From positions 27,118 through 91,117 of the forward strand of contig CASELF010000017.1 of assembly GCA_949288725.1 (NCBI GenBank): DNA of 64,000 nucleotides. Reading direction: 5' to 3'. This DNA is from an uncultured bacterium. GTDB lineage: Bacteria > Cyanobacteriota > Vampirovibrionia > Gastranaerophilales > Gastranaerophilaceae. The position numbers and the translations under genes were made by a program. How positions within the stretch are numbered: the first letter of the stretch is position 1; the number at the start of each line of letters is the position of its first letter. The notes below the pieces were generated by a model that made no database searches, had not been told where the DNA came from, and saw only the letters and a list, made by a program, of their open reading frames with translations. Positions 37,066 through 45,292 of this stretch are shown piece by piece.

Positions 37066-37497
37066 ATGGAAATAATTAAAAAGACAGTTCAACAATATAC
37101 TTTTAAAAGTGATAATCTTGACCCCGTTCATGTTTGGATTGATGAACGGGTAAAAGAAGAAAACAACAAAAAACGGTTTCAAGGACGCATTGTCATTGTT
37201 TGTTACGACGTCGCACTGAATTATTATTTTGATTCAATGGGGTGTGAAATGAAAGAATTTATTCTTGAATGCAACACCGGATATTTACTTGACAAATTTG
37301 AAATCAATATTCGGGAAACAATGCGCCCTCGTGCTTACAATTTAAGTCTTGATGAAAACGAAAATGTCATTTCAGAGGAAAACGCAGAAGTTTCAATTGA
37401 AATTCCGGACTTTCAAAAAGACTATATTAAACGAATTATTGAAACAATAAAATGCGGTTTTCGTGAAATTTTAGCAAAAGGCGGTTCAAATGAATAA
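37066..37497 (+). CDS. Hypothetical phage protein, 143 aa
   Basis: No family recognised. Mixed alpha/beta, acidic; no membrane segment. AAGAGGTG lies 7 bases before the ATG at 37066. The stop overlaps the methyltransferase start by 8 bases. Confidence 0.62.
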   Translation: MEIIKKTVQQYTFKSDNLDPVHVWIDERVKEENNKKRFQGRIVIVCYDVALNYYFDSMGCEMKEFILECNTGYLLDKFEINIRETMRPRAYNLSLDENENVISEENAEVSIEIPDFQKDYIKRIIETIKCGFREILAKGGSNE

Positions 37498-38002
37498 TGC
37501 AGAATTTAAAAAATATAATTTCACGCAGGAACGAAGCGACTATTTGACACCGCCGGAAATGATTCAAGAAATATTTCAAGAACTCAATCTTTTGGGGATT
37601 TATACCGGTGACAAGTTTGACCTTGATGTTTGTTGCAGTCAAAAGAATATTCCGGCATGTAATCACTATATTGAGGGTGAAAACGACGGTTTGTCACTTG
37701 ACTGGCATAATCTCAATTATTGCAATCCGCCATATAAAACGTGTGACAAGTGGGTTAAAAAAGCGTTTGCAGAGTTTCAAAATGGGAAAATATCCGTTCT
37801 TTTAATTCCGGCACGTACTGAAACAAAATATTGGCAGGAATACATTTTAAAAAATGGCTTTGCAACACGTGAAAACGTTTATGTGCGATTTTTGCGCAAG
37901 GGGTTGTGTTTCTTGAATCCGGAAACTAACGAAAAAATGGGCGTTTTTAAAAACGCCCTTGCAATAGTAATTTTTGACGGTAGTAAAAACAAAGAGAGGT
38001 AA
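37490..38002 (+). CDS. Phage N6-adenine DNA methyltransferase
   Basis: The 170-residue protein matches the phage Dam-like family. Visible are DYLTPPEMIQEIF, the cofactor region DKFDLDVCCSQKN, the catalytic NPPY at 79-82 and LLIPARTETKYWQ. It methylates adenines, probably to evade host restriction or control replication. No restriction enzyme partner is nearby. Target sequence unknown. Confidence 0.9.
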   Translation: MNNAEFKKYNFTQERSDYLTPPEMIQEIFQELNLLGIYTGDKFDLDVCCSQKNIPACNHYIEGENDGLSLDWHNLNYCNPPYKTCDKWVKKAFAEFQNGKISVLLIPARTETKYWQEYILKNGFATRENVYVRFLRKGLCFLNPETNEKMGVFKNALAIVIFDGSKNKER

Positions 38003-38006
38003 AAAA

Positions 38007-38579
38007 ATGGGTTATAGAAATTATTTAGCAATCATAAAAAAAGAAGAATTAAAAAAAATTGATTCAAACTTTATTGAAAGTCAAAAAGATGAAGACGGGC
38101 ATGTTATAATATGTAATTTACTTAAAAAAGCAGGCATGCAGGATATATACGAACTTGGAAAATATTCCAAAGAGGGTGCATTATTAGAAAACATAAAAAC
38201 AGATATTCCCGAAGACTTGCAAGAAAATTATAAAATTATAAAAGAATATGCAAATAAAAATGAATACGGGTTTAATATTCTAACAAAAAAAGAATTGATA
38301 TATTGCATTGAATCGTTTAAACAACGTGTAATTAAATTATTAAAAAATTATCTTACTGAAAAATCGGATTGTGAATTTGATACAAGAACACGTGAAGAAC
38401 GTTTGATTTCTTATGTAAATGATAAACTTACATGGTCAGAGTATTACACAAATATAAATGAAAAAGATAAATTTCATGTTCAAAGTACGTGGTTTTATGA
38501 ATATGGAATTTTTGATTTGATTCATTCTTTAAAAATTATTGACTGGGATAATTATTGTTTAATAATTTACGGGTGGTAA
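38007..38579 (+). CDS. Hypothetical phage protein, 190 aa
   Basis: No family recognised. It begins MGYRNYLAIIKKEELKKID, a pattern seen in small phage proteins of unknown role. Helical, charged, with WFYEYGIFDLIHSL near the end. AGAGAGG lies 8 bases before the ATG at 38007. Confidence 0.65.
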   Translation: MGYRNYLAIIKKEELKKIDSNFIESQKDEDGHVIICNLLKKAGMQDIYELGKYSKEGALLENIKTDIPEDLQENYKIIKEYANKNEYGFNILTKKELIYCIESFKQRVIKLLKNYLTEKSDCEFDTRTREERLISYVNDKLTWSEYYTNINEKDKFHVQSTWFYEYGIFDLIHSLKIIDWDNYCLIIYGW

Positions 38580-38580
38580 T

Positions 38581-38697
38581 ATGCGCAGAAAAACGAATAA
38601 ATATTTCACCGAATATGATTTGCAACGTTATCATCAAATAACAATATTTGAAGCAATCGAACAATTGGAAAAGTCGCGCGGGGGGGGGATTAGATGA
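38581..38697 (+). CDS. Small basic phage protein, 38 aa, with a G9 tract
   Basis: An ATG directly after the previous stop opens a 38-codon frame, ending in a 4-base overlap with the next start. Nine Gs at 38680-38688 encode the Gly-Gly-Gly near its end. The tract could slip; a one-base change alters only the last residues. Confidence 0.45.
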   Translation: MRRKTNKYFTEYDLQRYHQITIFEAIEQLEKSRGGGIR

Positions 38698-39011
38698 AAA
38701 ACACTCAAACAATGAATTTAGCGCAATATGCGTTGTATCAGGCAATAAAAACGAAATTGCAAAATGACATTCAAGAAGTGTATTTTCATCATGCACGCAA
38801 AGCAGGTGTAAACACGCTTAAAAAAACGATAGAAAAATATTTGCAAGAACTAAAAAATCAAGACCTTTTACCCGAAACAATAAAGTTTGAAGTGTGCAAG
38901 ACAAAACTTCCGCGTAAACTGAAAAAGAAATTTAAAAAACAAAACCGATATTGTTTCGACATTATAAAATTTGACAGCATAGAAAGTTTAAATATTGAAA
39001 TGAGGTTATAG
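38694..39011 (+). CDS. Hypothetical basic phage protein, 105 aa
   Basis: No family recognised. Lysine-rich (KLPRKLKKKFKKQNRY), helical N-terminal half. Possible nucleic-acid binding. Confidence 0.58.
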   Translation: MKNTQTMNLAQYALYQAIKTKLQNDIQEVYFHHARKAGVNTLKKTIEKYLQELKNQDLLPETIKFEVCKTKLPRKLKKKFKKQNRYCFDIIKFDSIESLNIEMRL

Positions 39012-39012
39012 A

Positions 39013-39345
39013 ATGTTAGTATTTAATCTAAAAAAGAAATGGTTTGATAAAATCAAATCCGGTGAGAAAACGCATGAGTATAGGGAAGTAAAAAAGTATT
39101 GGATTAACAGAATAAAATCTTTATACTTGCAATGTGTGGTTTTTGATGATGAAACTGATGAAGATTCTGATTTTGTTATATATGATGACTTATTTTGTGA
39201 ATTCGTTTGTGGTTATGCTAACAAAAAAGATAAAGATAAACGATTAAAAGCAAAAATAAAATCAATAAAAAGAATAAATGGTACTTATACCGATTTAAAA
39301 ATAGATAAACCGGTTTTTGATATTGAATTTGAGGTAATAAAATGA
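39013..39345 (+). CDS. ASCH-domain protein, 110 aa
   Basis: LVFNLKKKWFDKIKSGEKTHEYREVKKYW (in outline) is the ASCH start: a beta strand, the KxG-xKxxEYR element and an aromatic. ASCH folds bind RNA or modified bases; some cleave N4-acetylcytidine nucleosides. Small stand-alone versions are frequent in phages. Its stop overlaps the next gene by 4 bases. Confidence 0.8.
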   Translation: MLVFNLKKKWFDKIKSGEKTHEYREVKKYWINRIKSLYLQCVVFDDETDEDSDFVIYDDLFCEFVCGYANKKDKDKRLKAKIKSIKRINGTYTDLKIDKPVFDIEFEVIK

Positions 39346-39542
39346 TAAACGCAAAACAAGCGCGTGAGCAGGCGCAGGAAAACAAAATTAAATTACTAAG
39401 AACTGATATTGAAACGGCAATCAAAAAGGCTATTTCAAAAGGACGCACGAAAACAACAATTTCCGGTCAAATTCCGGCATGTATTGTTGAAGAATTACAA
39501 AATAACGGATTCCGTATCAATAACGGTTCAATAGAGTGGTAA
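39342..39542 (+). CDS. Small hypothetical phage protein, 66 aa
   Basis: No family recognised. The helical start (KQAREQAQENKIKLLRTDIE) resembles small phage proteins that bind nucleic acid or membranes, but nothing decides this. ATG overlaps the ASCH stop. Confidence 0.5.
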   Translation: MINAKQAREQAQENKIKLLRTDIETAIKKAISKGRTKTTISGQIPACIVEELQNNGFRINNGSIEW

Positions 39543-39564
39543 ATATTAAGAGAGGTTTAAAACA

Positions 39565-40353
39565 ATGCGTAATAGAGTTATAAAAGCCGAATTCTGGTCT
39601 GATGAAATAATTGGCAGTTGTTCATGTGTCGCACAATTGCTTTTCATTGGTTCGTGGAATTTTGCCGACGATTCGGGCGTATGTAGAGCGAATATTATAT
39701 ATTTGCGAAACAATATATTCCCGTACAGCTCATTAACAATCAAGCAAATTGAAGAAGCCTTGTTGCAATTAAAAAACAAAAAACTTATTGCACTTGGTGA
39801 ATATAAGGGTGAAAAATATCTTTTGATTAAAAATTTTTTAAAACATCAAAAGATTGACAGACCGTCAAAATTTAGATACATAAATGCCAATTATGATGAA
39901 ATTTTTAATCTTGTTGGCAATACTCGACGAGTAATCGACGAGCAATCGACACCAAAAGAAAAAGTAAAAGAAAACGGAAAAGAAAAAGAAAATGAAGAAA
40001 TTCATGTTGAAGAAGAAAATTCGTCTTCAAGTGAACATAACTTTTATGGTGAATATTGCAATGTCGGTTTAACTCCGGAACAATACGGAAAACTTATTGC
40101 CCTTACTATAAGTGAAAAAGCAGTGAAAGAACTGATTGAAGACTTAGGAAAAGCAATCGAAATTGGAAAAGAAGAACGGTTTCGTGCTGATTTACCGAAT
40201 TTACACTTTGAACGATTACGCGCATATTGGAATTATAGGCGCAAAAACCCGCAAAAATTCAGTAAAAAACAGGAAACAGCGGAAGAAGTTCCGGAACAAC
40301 AAGACATTTGGTCTTTAAATGAAGCATACAATCAATTTGACAAGGCGGTGTAA
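39565..40353 (+). CDS. Phage replication initiator/organiser-like protein, 262 aa
   Basis: The N-terminal 100 residues resemble the winged-helix part of phage replisome organisers (AEFWSDEIIGSCSCVAQLLF, FADDSGVCRANIIYLRNNIF; then KYLLIKNFLKHQKIDRPSKF). A charged linker and a helical C-terminal domain follow. The helicase-loader gene starts 1 base downstream, the usual pairing for DnaD/DnaA-like initiators with DnaC-like loaders. The replication origin may lie within this gene but I see no clear iteron set. Confidence 0.78.
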   Translation: MRNRVIKAEFWSDEIIGSCSCVAQLLFIGSWNFADDSGVCRANIIYLRNNIFPYSSLTIKQIEEALLQLKNKKLIALGEYKGEKYLLIKNFLKHQKIDRPSKFRYINANYDEIFNLVGNTRRVIDEQSTPKEKVKENGKEKENEEIHVEEENSSSSEHNFYGEYCNVGLTPEQYGKLIALTISEKAVKELIEDLGKAIEIGKEERFRADLPNLHFERLRAYWNYRRKNPQKFSKKQETAEEVPEQQDIWSLNEAYNQFDKAV

Positions 40354-40354
40354 T

Positions 40355-41152
40355 ATGACAGATGAAATAAAAAAATGTTCAATTTGTGGTAAACCATACA
40401 AAAAGCACGAAATTAAAATTGGCGGGAAAATATTCAATCCAATATATATCGCAACATGCGATTGTGAAGCACTAAGGCAACAGGAAGAAGAACGCCAAAG
40501 AGAAGAACAACGCCGGCGTGATAGAATTGAACAAAAAACAAACGAATTAAAACATCAATTAAACTGTCCTTTAATGACACCTTTATTTCAAGAAAAATCA
40601 TTTGAAAAGATTTTGAGGTTGAAAAATGTAATTGGTTGGTCTTCTGATTATGAACAAAATTTTAATAAATGCCTTGAATATGCCCAAAAATATGAAACAA
40701 ATTCCGGCGGTCTTTTTATGATTGGCGGTGTTGGAACAGGGAAAACAACACTTCAAGCGTGTGTAATTAAAGAATTAGAACGTAAAGGAAAGTTTTGTTT
40801 ATTGATTCAGTTTTCAACTTTACTTGATTTAATGATACAGGCATGTAGTTTTGACGCGAAAGTTTCAATTTTTCAACTTTACAATACATTGAGTAAATTT
40901 GATTATGTTGTTCTTGACGATATAGGGCGCGAAAAATACACAGATAAAAGGCTTGAAATTGCTTTTCGTGTCATTGATTGTCTTATGAACAATAAAGTAA
41001 CTGTTTCAATAACTACAAATCCGGAATGTTTTCAAAAATTGACGACAATTCCGGAATATAAAGCAATTGTTGACCGTTTGCGGGATTTATGCCTGTATGA
41101 ACTAACATTCAAAAATAAATCATTTCGCGGTCAAAATGTAAAGATTTTTTAA
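40355..41152 (+). CDS. DnaC-like helicase loader (AAA+ ATPase)
   Basis: The 265-residue protein has an N-terminal zinc-ribbon-like part (CSICGKPY, ATCDCEA), a coiled-coil stretch of Glu/Arg, and an AAA+ core. Walker A is GGVGTGKT at 124-131 and Walker B is VVLDDIGRE. It loads the replicative helicase at the phage origin. I chose the ATG at 40355, just after the initiator's stop. Confidence 0.9.
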   Translation: MTDEIKKCSICGKPYKKHEIKIGGKIFNPIYIATCDCEALRQQEEERQREEQRRRDRIEQKTNELKHQLNCPLMTPLFQEKSFEKILRLKNVIGWSSDYEQNFNKCLEYAQKYETNSGGLFMIGGVGTGKTTLQACVIKELERKGKFCLLIQFSTLLDLMIQACSFDAKVSIFQLYNTLSKFDYVVLDDIGREKYTDKRLEIAFRVIDCLMNNKVTVSITTNPECFQKLTTIPEYKAIVDRLRDLCLYELTFKNKSFRGQNVKIF

Positions 41153-41175
41153 GATGATTTTTTGATATTTTTTAT

Positions 41176-41213
41176 ATAGCAAATTCACTTTTTACGTGGG
41201 TTTGCTATTTCTA
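41176..41213 (+). terminator. Hairpin after the helicase-loader gene
   Basis: An 8-bp perfect stem (ATAGCAAA 41176-41183 with TTTGCTAT 41201-41208) is extended by CAC/GTG inside; only a short T-rich tail follows. Confidence 0.48.
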
Positions 41214-41273
41214 TTAGAAAGATTTTTTAAAAATGGGGGATTGCAAACAAAAAGAATTTTTATATAATGATTG

Positions 41274-41460
41274 CGTGAGGTAAAAGTTAAGGACGAAATG
41301 TCAAACACTTTTTACCACGTCCGATTTTTCGGACTAGCGGAATTTTGAACAATAACCACAACTTAACAAAGTTGATTCAAAGAATCAGAAGTTGAAGCGG
41401 GGCGTCCGATACGGGAAAATCAAAATTTGTCACCGGCGTAGCATTGCCGGATTTTTTGTT
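41274..41460 (+). ncRNA. Candidate structured phage non-coding RNA
   Basis: This lies in a 384-base gap with no gene. A long imperfect stem joins GTGAGGTAAAAGT near 41276 with ACTTTTTACCACG near 41307. Then come GTCCG/CGGAC (41319-41334), CAACTT-AACA-AAGTTG (41359-41374), GATTC-AAA-GAATC (41374-41386), and an end terminator. CGTCCGAT occurs twice (41318 and 41402). Several stems in a row suggest a folded RNA or a 5' leader. No known RNA family is recognised. Confidence 0.45.
41433..41460 (+). terminator. Terminator at the end of the non-coding RNA candidate
   Basis: CCGGC (41433-41437) pairs with GCCGG (41446-41450), 8-base loop, followed by ATTTTTTGTT. Confidence 0.65.
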
Positions 41461-41536
41461 TTGATAATACAATATTAAAGTCGTTAAGTGCAATATTACT
41501 TTCGGCGCATTATTCCACAAGGAAAAAGGCGGTCGA

Positions 41537-41914
41537 ATGTTTAGAATTGAATGTTGCAACGGTTTAAGAAAATGTCGTGTTTATGCACTTGCAGAATCAA
41601 GACGTTATAAAAACGCATATTTGAAAATTGCGCGTTGTTCAAAGTGTCGTCGTTTGGTTGCTATTATTGAAAAGATTGATTTCAATAATAAGAAAACAAA
41701 AATTTGTCGCTATGGCGTTGACGCATTGTTACTATATAATCGCAATTTGCATAATATCATTTATGAAGTTGTTCAAGTTTCTAAACAGTCGCCAAAGGTC
41801 GCATGGACATATTATAAAACGGTTAATTCCGAAACACTGGTTCGTCGATATATGGACGAATCCGGAAATGCCGGTGAAAAAATATTTTCACCTTGTAAGG
41901 TGATAAGCGCATGA
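41537..41914 (+). CDS. Hypothetical cysteine-containing phage protein, 125 aa
   Basis: No family recognised. Cysteines ECC near residue 6 and CSKC near 35 may form a zinc site. Basic. AAGGAAAAAGG lies before the ATG. It overlaps the next start by 4 bases. Confidence 0.6.
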   Translation: MFRIECCNGLRKCRVYALAESRRYKNAYLKIARCSKCRRLVAIIEKIDFNNKKTKICRYGVDALLLYNRNLHNIIYEVVQVSKQSPKVAWTYYKTVNSETLVRRYMDESGNAGEKIFSPCKVISA

Positions 41915-42657
41915 ACTTTACAATAACAAATCGTGCTTATGCTAGAACTGTTTTAAATACGCTATATAAACACATACAAGAAAATAAAAATTATAGATTA
42001 GAATTTGAAGAAGTTAAATCATTAAAAACACAAAAACAACTTGGTTTTATATTCGGCGGGGTTATAAAAGCATTAAGATTGTATTTTGACCGCTTAGGCT
42101 ATCAATTTACACCGGAACAAATAAAAGAATGGTTATATGAAGAAATAGGCACGTCCGAAACATTATTTCTTCCGAATGGTAAACAAAGGCAAATTAAAAA
42201 AACTTTGTCCGGCATGTCTAAAAAAGAAGCAAGTGATTTTATTTTTCAATTGATTACATTTGTTGACACAAATGAAGCATTGGAAGATTTTATTCTTCCG
42301 CCTGATTTACGTTATTGTTGGACACATCAACTTGACGAAAGATTGATTGATGAAGTTCAACAATATACTTTTCCGGAACGTAACGAATATTATTTAAGAC
42401 ATCAACGCAAATTGACGTGTATTCGGTGCGGGCGCAAAGGTGGTGAAGTTCATCACATCAAACGCGGTTCAGGTTTAGGCAAAAAAAATCCGGATTGGTT
42501 CACAATTCCTATATGTCAAGAATGCCATGTTCCATATCTGCATTCAAAAGTCGGTGAGCCGGCATTTTTAAATGAAATTAAATATATAATTGGCGGGCTT
42601 GATATTGAATTGTTTTGTCAAATTTCATATTATATGTGGCTACATAATTATTCATAA
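41911..42657 (+). CDS. NinB-like plus HNH-like recombination protein, 248 aa
   Basis: The N-terminal half resembles the NinB single-strand-binding recombination family (about residues 1-125). The C-terminal half is an HNH/Ref-like zinc nuclease: CIRCGRKGGEVHHIKRGSG, then IPICQECHVPYLHSK. Such proteins act on recombination intermediates of phage DNA. The fusion of the two parts is my reading; each part alone is less certain. A strong terminator follows 21 bases after the stop. Confidence 0.7.
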   Translation: MNFTITNRAYARTVLNTLYKHIQENKNYRLEFEEVKSLKTQKQLGFIFGGVIKALRLYFDRLGYQFTPEQIKEWLYEEIGTSETLFLPNGKQRQIKKTLSGMSKKEASDFIFQLITFVDTNEALEDFILPPDLRYCWTHQLDERLIDEVQQYTFPERNEYYLRHQRKLTCIRCGRKGGEVHHIKRGSGLGKKNPDWFTIPICQECHVPYLHSKVGEPAFLNEIKYIIGGLDIELFCQISYYMWLHNYS

Positions 42658-42678
42658 TTTAAACCTCTCTATGCTGGG

Positions 42679-42710
42679 CGGTCTTCCTTTGGGGCGGAAG
42701 ACCGTTTTTT
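42679..42710 (+). terminator. Rho-independent terminator ending the early region
   Basis: A perfect 9-bp stem (42679-42687 with 42696-42704), 8-base loop, then six Ts. Confidence 0.85.
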
Positions 42711-42721
42711 AAATAATAGTT

Positions 42722-43018
42722 ATGGCAAAAGTATTTTCAAAAAGTTTTTATAATTCAAAGCGGTGGAAAAATACACAGCGCATTTATAAGCAAATGAAGT
42801 TCGGCATTTGCGAACGGTGCGGAAAACCGAACGGAACAATTGTTCATCACAAAATATATTTAGATGAAACAAATATAAATAATCCGGACGTCGCTTTGAA
42901 CTTTAATAATCTTGAATTGCTATGTCAAGATTGTCACAACCACGAACACCATTCAACGCATAAGCCGACAGTCAATGGCTTGCGTTTTAACTCAAAGGGG
43001 GAGTTGGTAAAAAATTGA
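42722..43018 (+). CDS. HNH endonuclease next to terminase
   Basis: The 98-residue protein has the HNH core: CERCGKPNGTIVHHKIYLDE and NLELLCQDCHNHEHH, with two CxxC-type zinc pairs. An HNH protein beside TerS/TerL is needed for DNA packaging in many cohesive-end phages (HK97, phiSLT types). That position is kept here. Confidence 0.9.
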   Translation: MAKVFSKSFYNSKRWKNTQRIYKQMKFGICERCGKPNGTIVHHKIYLDETNINNPDVALNFNNLELLCQDCHNHEHHSTHKPTVNGLRFNSKGELVKN

Positions 43019-43171
43019 AATACAATCGGGGCGTGTGTTTGCGCGCACAACGACACCCCCCGTTCAATTTTCAAAAATTGCAATCACGGAAGACCGAAGC
43101 CCCCAGTCATGTATAAAATGCAAGGTCGCGCATGAGGGGTGTGGTATATGTAAAAATTTAAGGAAGCGTAT
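43019..43171 (+). other. Non-coding gap between HNH and terminase genes; possible cos site
   Basis: No gene fits. The gap is far richer in G and C than its surroundings, with GTGTGTTTGCGCGCACA near 43034 showing partial dyad symmetry and C- and G-runs. In cohesive-end phages with an HNH gene, the cos site lies in this region. Confidence 0.35.
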
Positions 43172-43588
43172 ATGAACGAATTTGAAGACGAATTTGAAAA
43201 CGATTCATTGTCTATTTCGATATATACAGAAGACCAAAAAAAGGCAATGAAGACAAAAGAAGAAAAACGACTTAAAAAAATATTTAAAGATTATCCGGCA
43301 GAGATTAACGAATTAGTTAAACCATTAATTGACCGTTGTTCTTTTATGTTTGTTGAATTAAAAGAAGCAGAAGCACAGATTCAAAAATATGGTTCGGTTG
43401 AAAAATACAAAAATGGTGCTAACCAATGGGGAAAGAAAAAATCCGCGTCGGTTGAAGTGCATAACATTATGATTAAAAACTATGCCGTGATTATTAAACA
43501 ATTGATTGATTTACTTCCGAAAGAATCAGCCAATGACGCAATGGAAGAATTTAACGAATTTTTGAAAGCAGGAAAAGGCGGGAAATAG
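43172..43588 (+). CDS. Terminase small subunit
   Basis: The 138-residue helical protein resembles the P27-type small terminase: LKKIFKDYPAEINELVKPLI, FMFVELKEAEAQIQKYG, then MIKNYAVIIKQLIDLLPKE. It recognises phage DNA and regulates the large subunit. Identification is mostly from position directly before TerL. Confidence 0.83.
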   Translation: MNEFEDEFENDSLSISIYTEDQKKAMKTKEEKRLKKIFKDYPAEINELVKPLIDRCSFMFVELKEAEAQIQKYGSVEKYKNGANQWGKKKSASVEVHNIMIKNYAVIIKQLIDLLPKESANDAMEEFNEFLKAGKGGK

Positions 43589-43603
43589 TAAGGACGGGTT
43601 AAT

Positions 43604-45292
43604 ATGAAAGTTAAAAAACGTGTTAATCCGATTATTGAATATAATGAAAAAATACAATCCGGCGAAATTGTCGCTTGCGAAAAAATAAAGATTTTATATA
43701 AACACCTTGCGGAAGAAATTCAAAATCCGGAAAGTAAATATTATTATGATGAACAACGCGCCAATCATGCATTGACATTTATTCAAAAATTTTGCAGACA
43801 TTCCAAAGGTAAATGGGGCGGAAAACCGGTTATATTAGAATTGTGGCAAAAGGCGTTTATTTGTGCGCTTTTTGGTGTTTTAAAAAAAACAACTGGCAAA
43901 CGTCGATTTTCGGAAGCATTATTGCTAATAGGACGTAAAAACGGAAAATCACTTCTTGCGTCTGCAATTTCTATTTATATGATGATTGCCGATTCAGAAG
44001 CCGGCGCGGAGTGTTACGCAGTGGCGACAAAACGCGACCAAGCAAAAATTATTTGGCAAGAAGCAATGTCAATGGTGAAAAAATCACCGTTCTTGTTGTC
44101 TGTTATAAAATGCCGAACTAATGAATTAAGGTGTGATAAATTTGAAAGCACATTTAAGCCCTTATCTTCTGAATCAAATACACTTGACGGGTTAAATACT
44201 CATTATGCCGGAATGGACGAAATCCATGCATGGAAAGATAAAAATCTTTATGACGTCATAATTGATTCAACGTCAGCACGTGAAGAGCCAATTATATTGT
44301 CATTATCGACAATGGGTTATGTCCGTGAGGGAATTTTTGACATTCTTTATGATATGGCAAGCCGTTGTTTAATGTCAATTAAAGACGGTAATCAATTTAA
44401 TGAAAATTTTCTTCCGGTTATATATGAATTAGATAAAAGGGAAGAATATTCAAATCCGGAAATGTGGATTAAAGCAAATCCGAATTTGGGTGTTTCAAAG
44501 TCGGTTGATTATATGCAAAACGCATATAATAAAGTCCTTGACGACCCGCGCAAACTTACAAATTTTTTAACAAAAGATTGCAATATAAAAGAAACAGTTG
44601 CAGAAGCCTTTTTTAGTTTTGATGAAATAAACAATGAAGAAACATTTGTTTTTGATGAAATTAAACCGGCTTATTTTATTGGTGGTTTTGATTTATCAGA
44701 AACGACGGACTTGACGTCGGCTTGTGCAATGTTTGAATTGCCGGACAGACCGAACACACTTTTTATTGAACAAATGTATTGGTTGCCTTTTGATTTACTT
44801 GAAAAACGTGTCAAAGAAGACCATATTCCTTATGATGTTTGGTATAATCAAGGACTTTTGAGGTTGTCAAACGGTAATAAAATTGACAGAAAAGATGTTG
44901 AAGACTGGTTTGTTGAACTTGCAATTCAAAAGAAAATATATCCAAGTTTTATAGGTTATGACCGTTGGTGTGCGCGTGAAATTGTAGAAAGTATGAAATC
45001 AAAATTTGGCGCGCCATGTATGTACGAAGTTAAACAATATGCAAAAATTTTGTCTAATCCTTTAAAAATGTTGGCAAATGATTTTCGTTCAAAAAATATT
45101 GTTTACAATAACAATCCAATAACGAAATGGTGCTTAACAAATTTAGCGGTTAAAACAGATGTAAACGGCAATATTCAACCGATTAAAGCCGTTCATCAAA
45201 CGCGCAGAATTGACGGTGCAATGGCTATATTAGACGCTTATGTTGCATATATAGACAATAAGGACGAATATCGCAATGCAGTTGGGTTTTAA
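43604..45292 (+). CDS. Terminase large subunit
   Basis: The 562-residue packaging motor has an ATPase domain with Walker A GRKNGKS at 110-116 and Walker B GMDEIHAW (203-210). The nuclease domain begins at GGFDLSETTDLTS. It cuts concatemers and pumps DNA into the prohead. AAGGACGGG precedes the ATG. The portal gene overlaps its end by 17 bases. Confidence 0.95.
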   Translation: MKVKKRVNPIIEYNEKIQSGEIVACEKIKILYKHLAEEIQNPESKYYYDEQRANHALTFIQKFCRHSKGKWGGKPVILELWQKAFICALFGVLKKTTGKRRFSEALLLIGRKNGKSLLASAISIYMMIADSEAGAECYAVATKRDQAKIIWQEAMSMVKKSPFLLSVIKCRTNELRCDKFESTFKPLSSESNTLDGLNTHYAGMDEIHAWKDKNLYDVIIDSTSAREEPIILSLSTMGYVREGIFDILYDMASRCLMSIKDGNQFNENFLPVIYELDKREEYSNPEMWIKANPNLGVSKSVDYMQNAYNKVLDDPRKLTNFLTKDCNIKETVAEAFFSFDEINNEETFVFDEIKPAYFIGGFDLSETTDLTSACAMFELPDRPNTLFIEQMYWLPFDLLEKRVKEDHIPYDVWYNQGLLRLSNGNKIDRKDVEDWFVELAIQKKIYPSFIGYDRWCAREIVESMKSKFGAPCMYEVKQYAKILSNPLKMLANDFRSKNIVYNNNPITKWCLTNLAVKTDVNGNIQPIKAVHQTRRIDGAMAILDAYVAYIDNKDEYRNAVGF

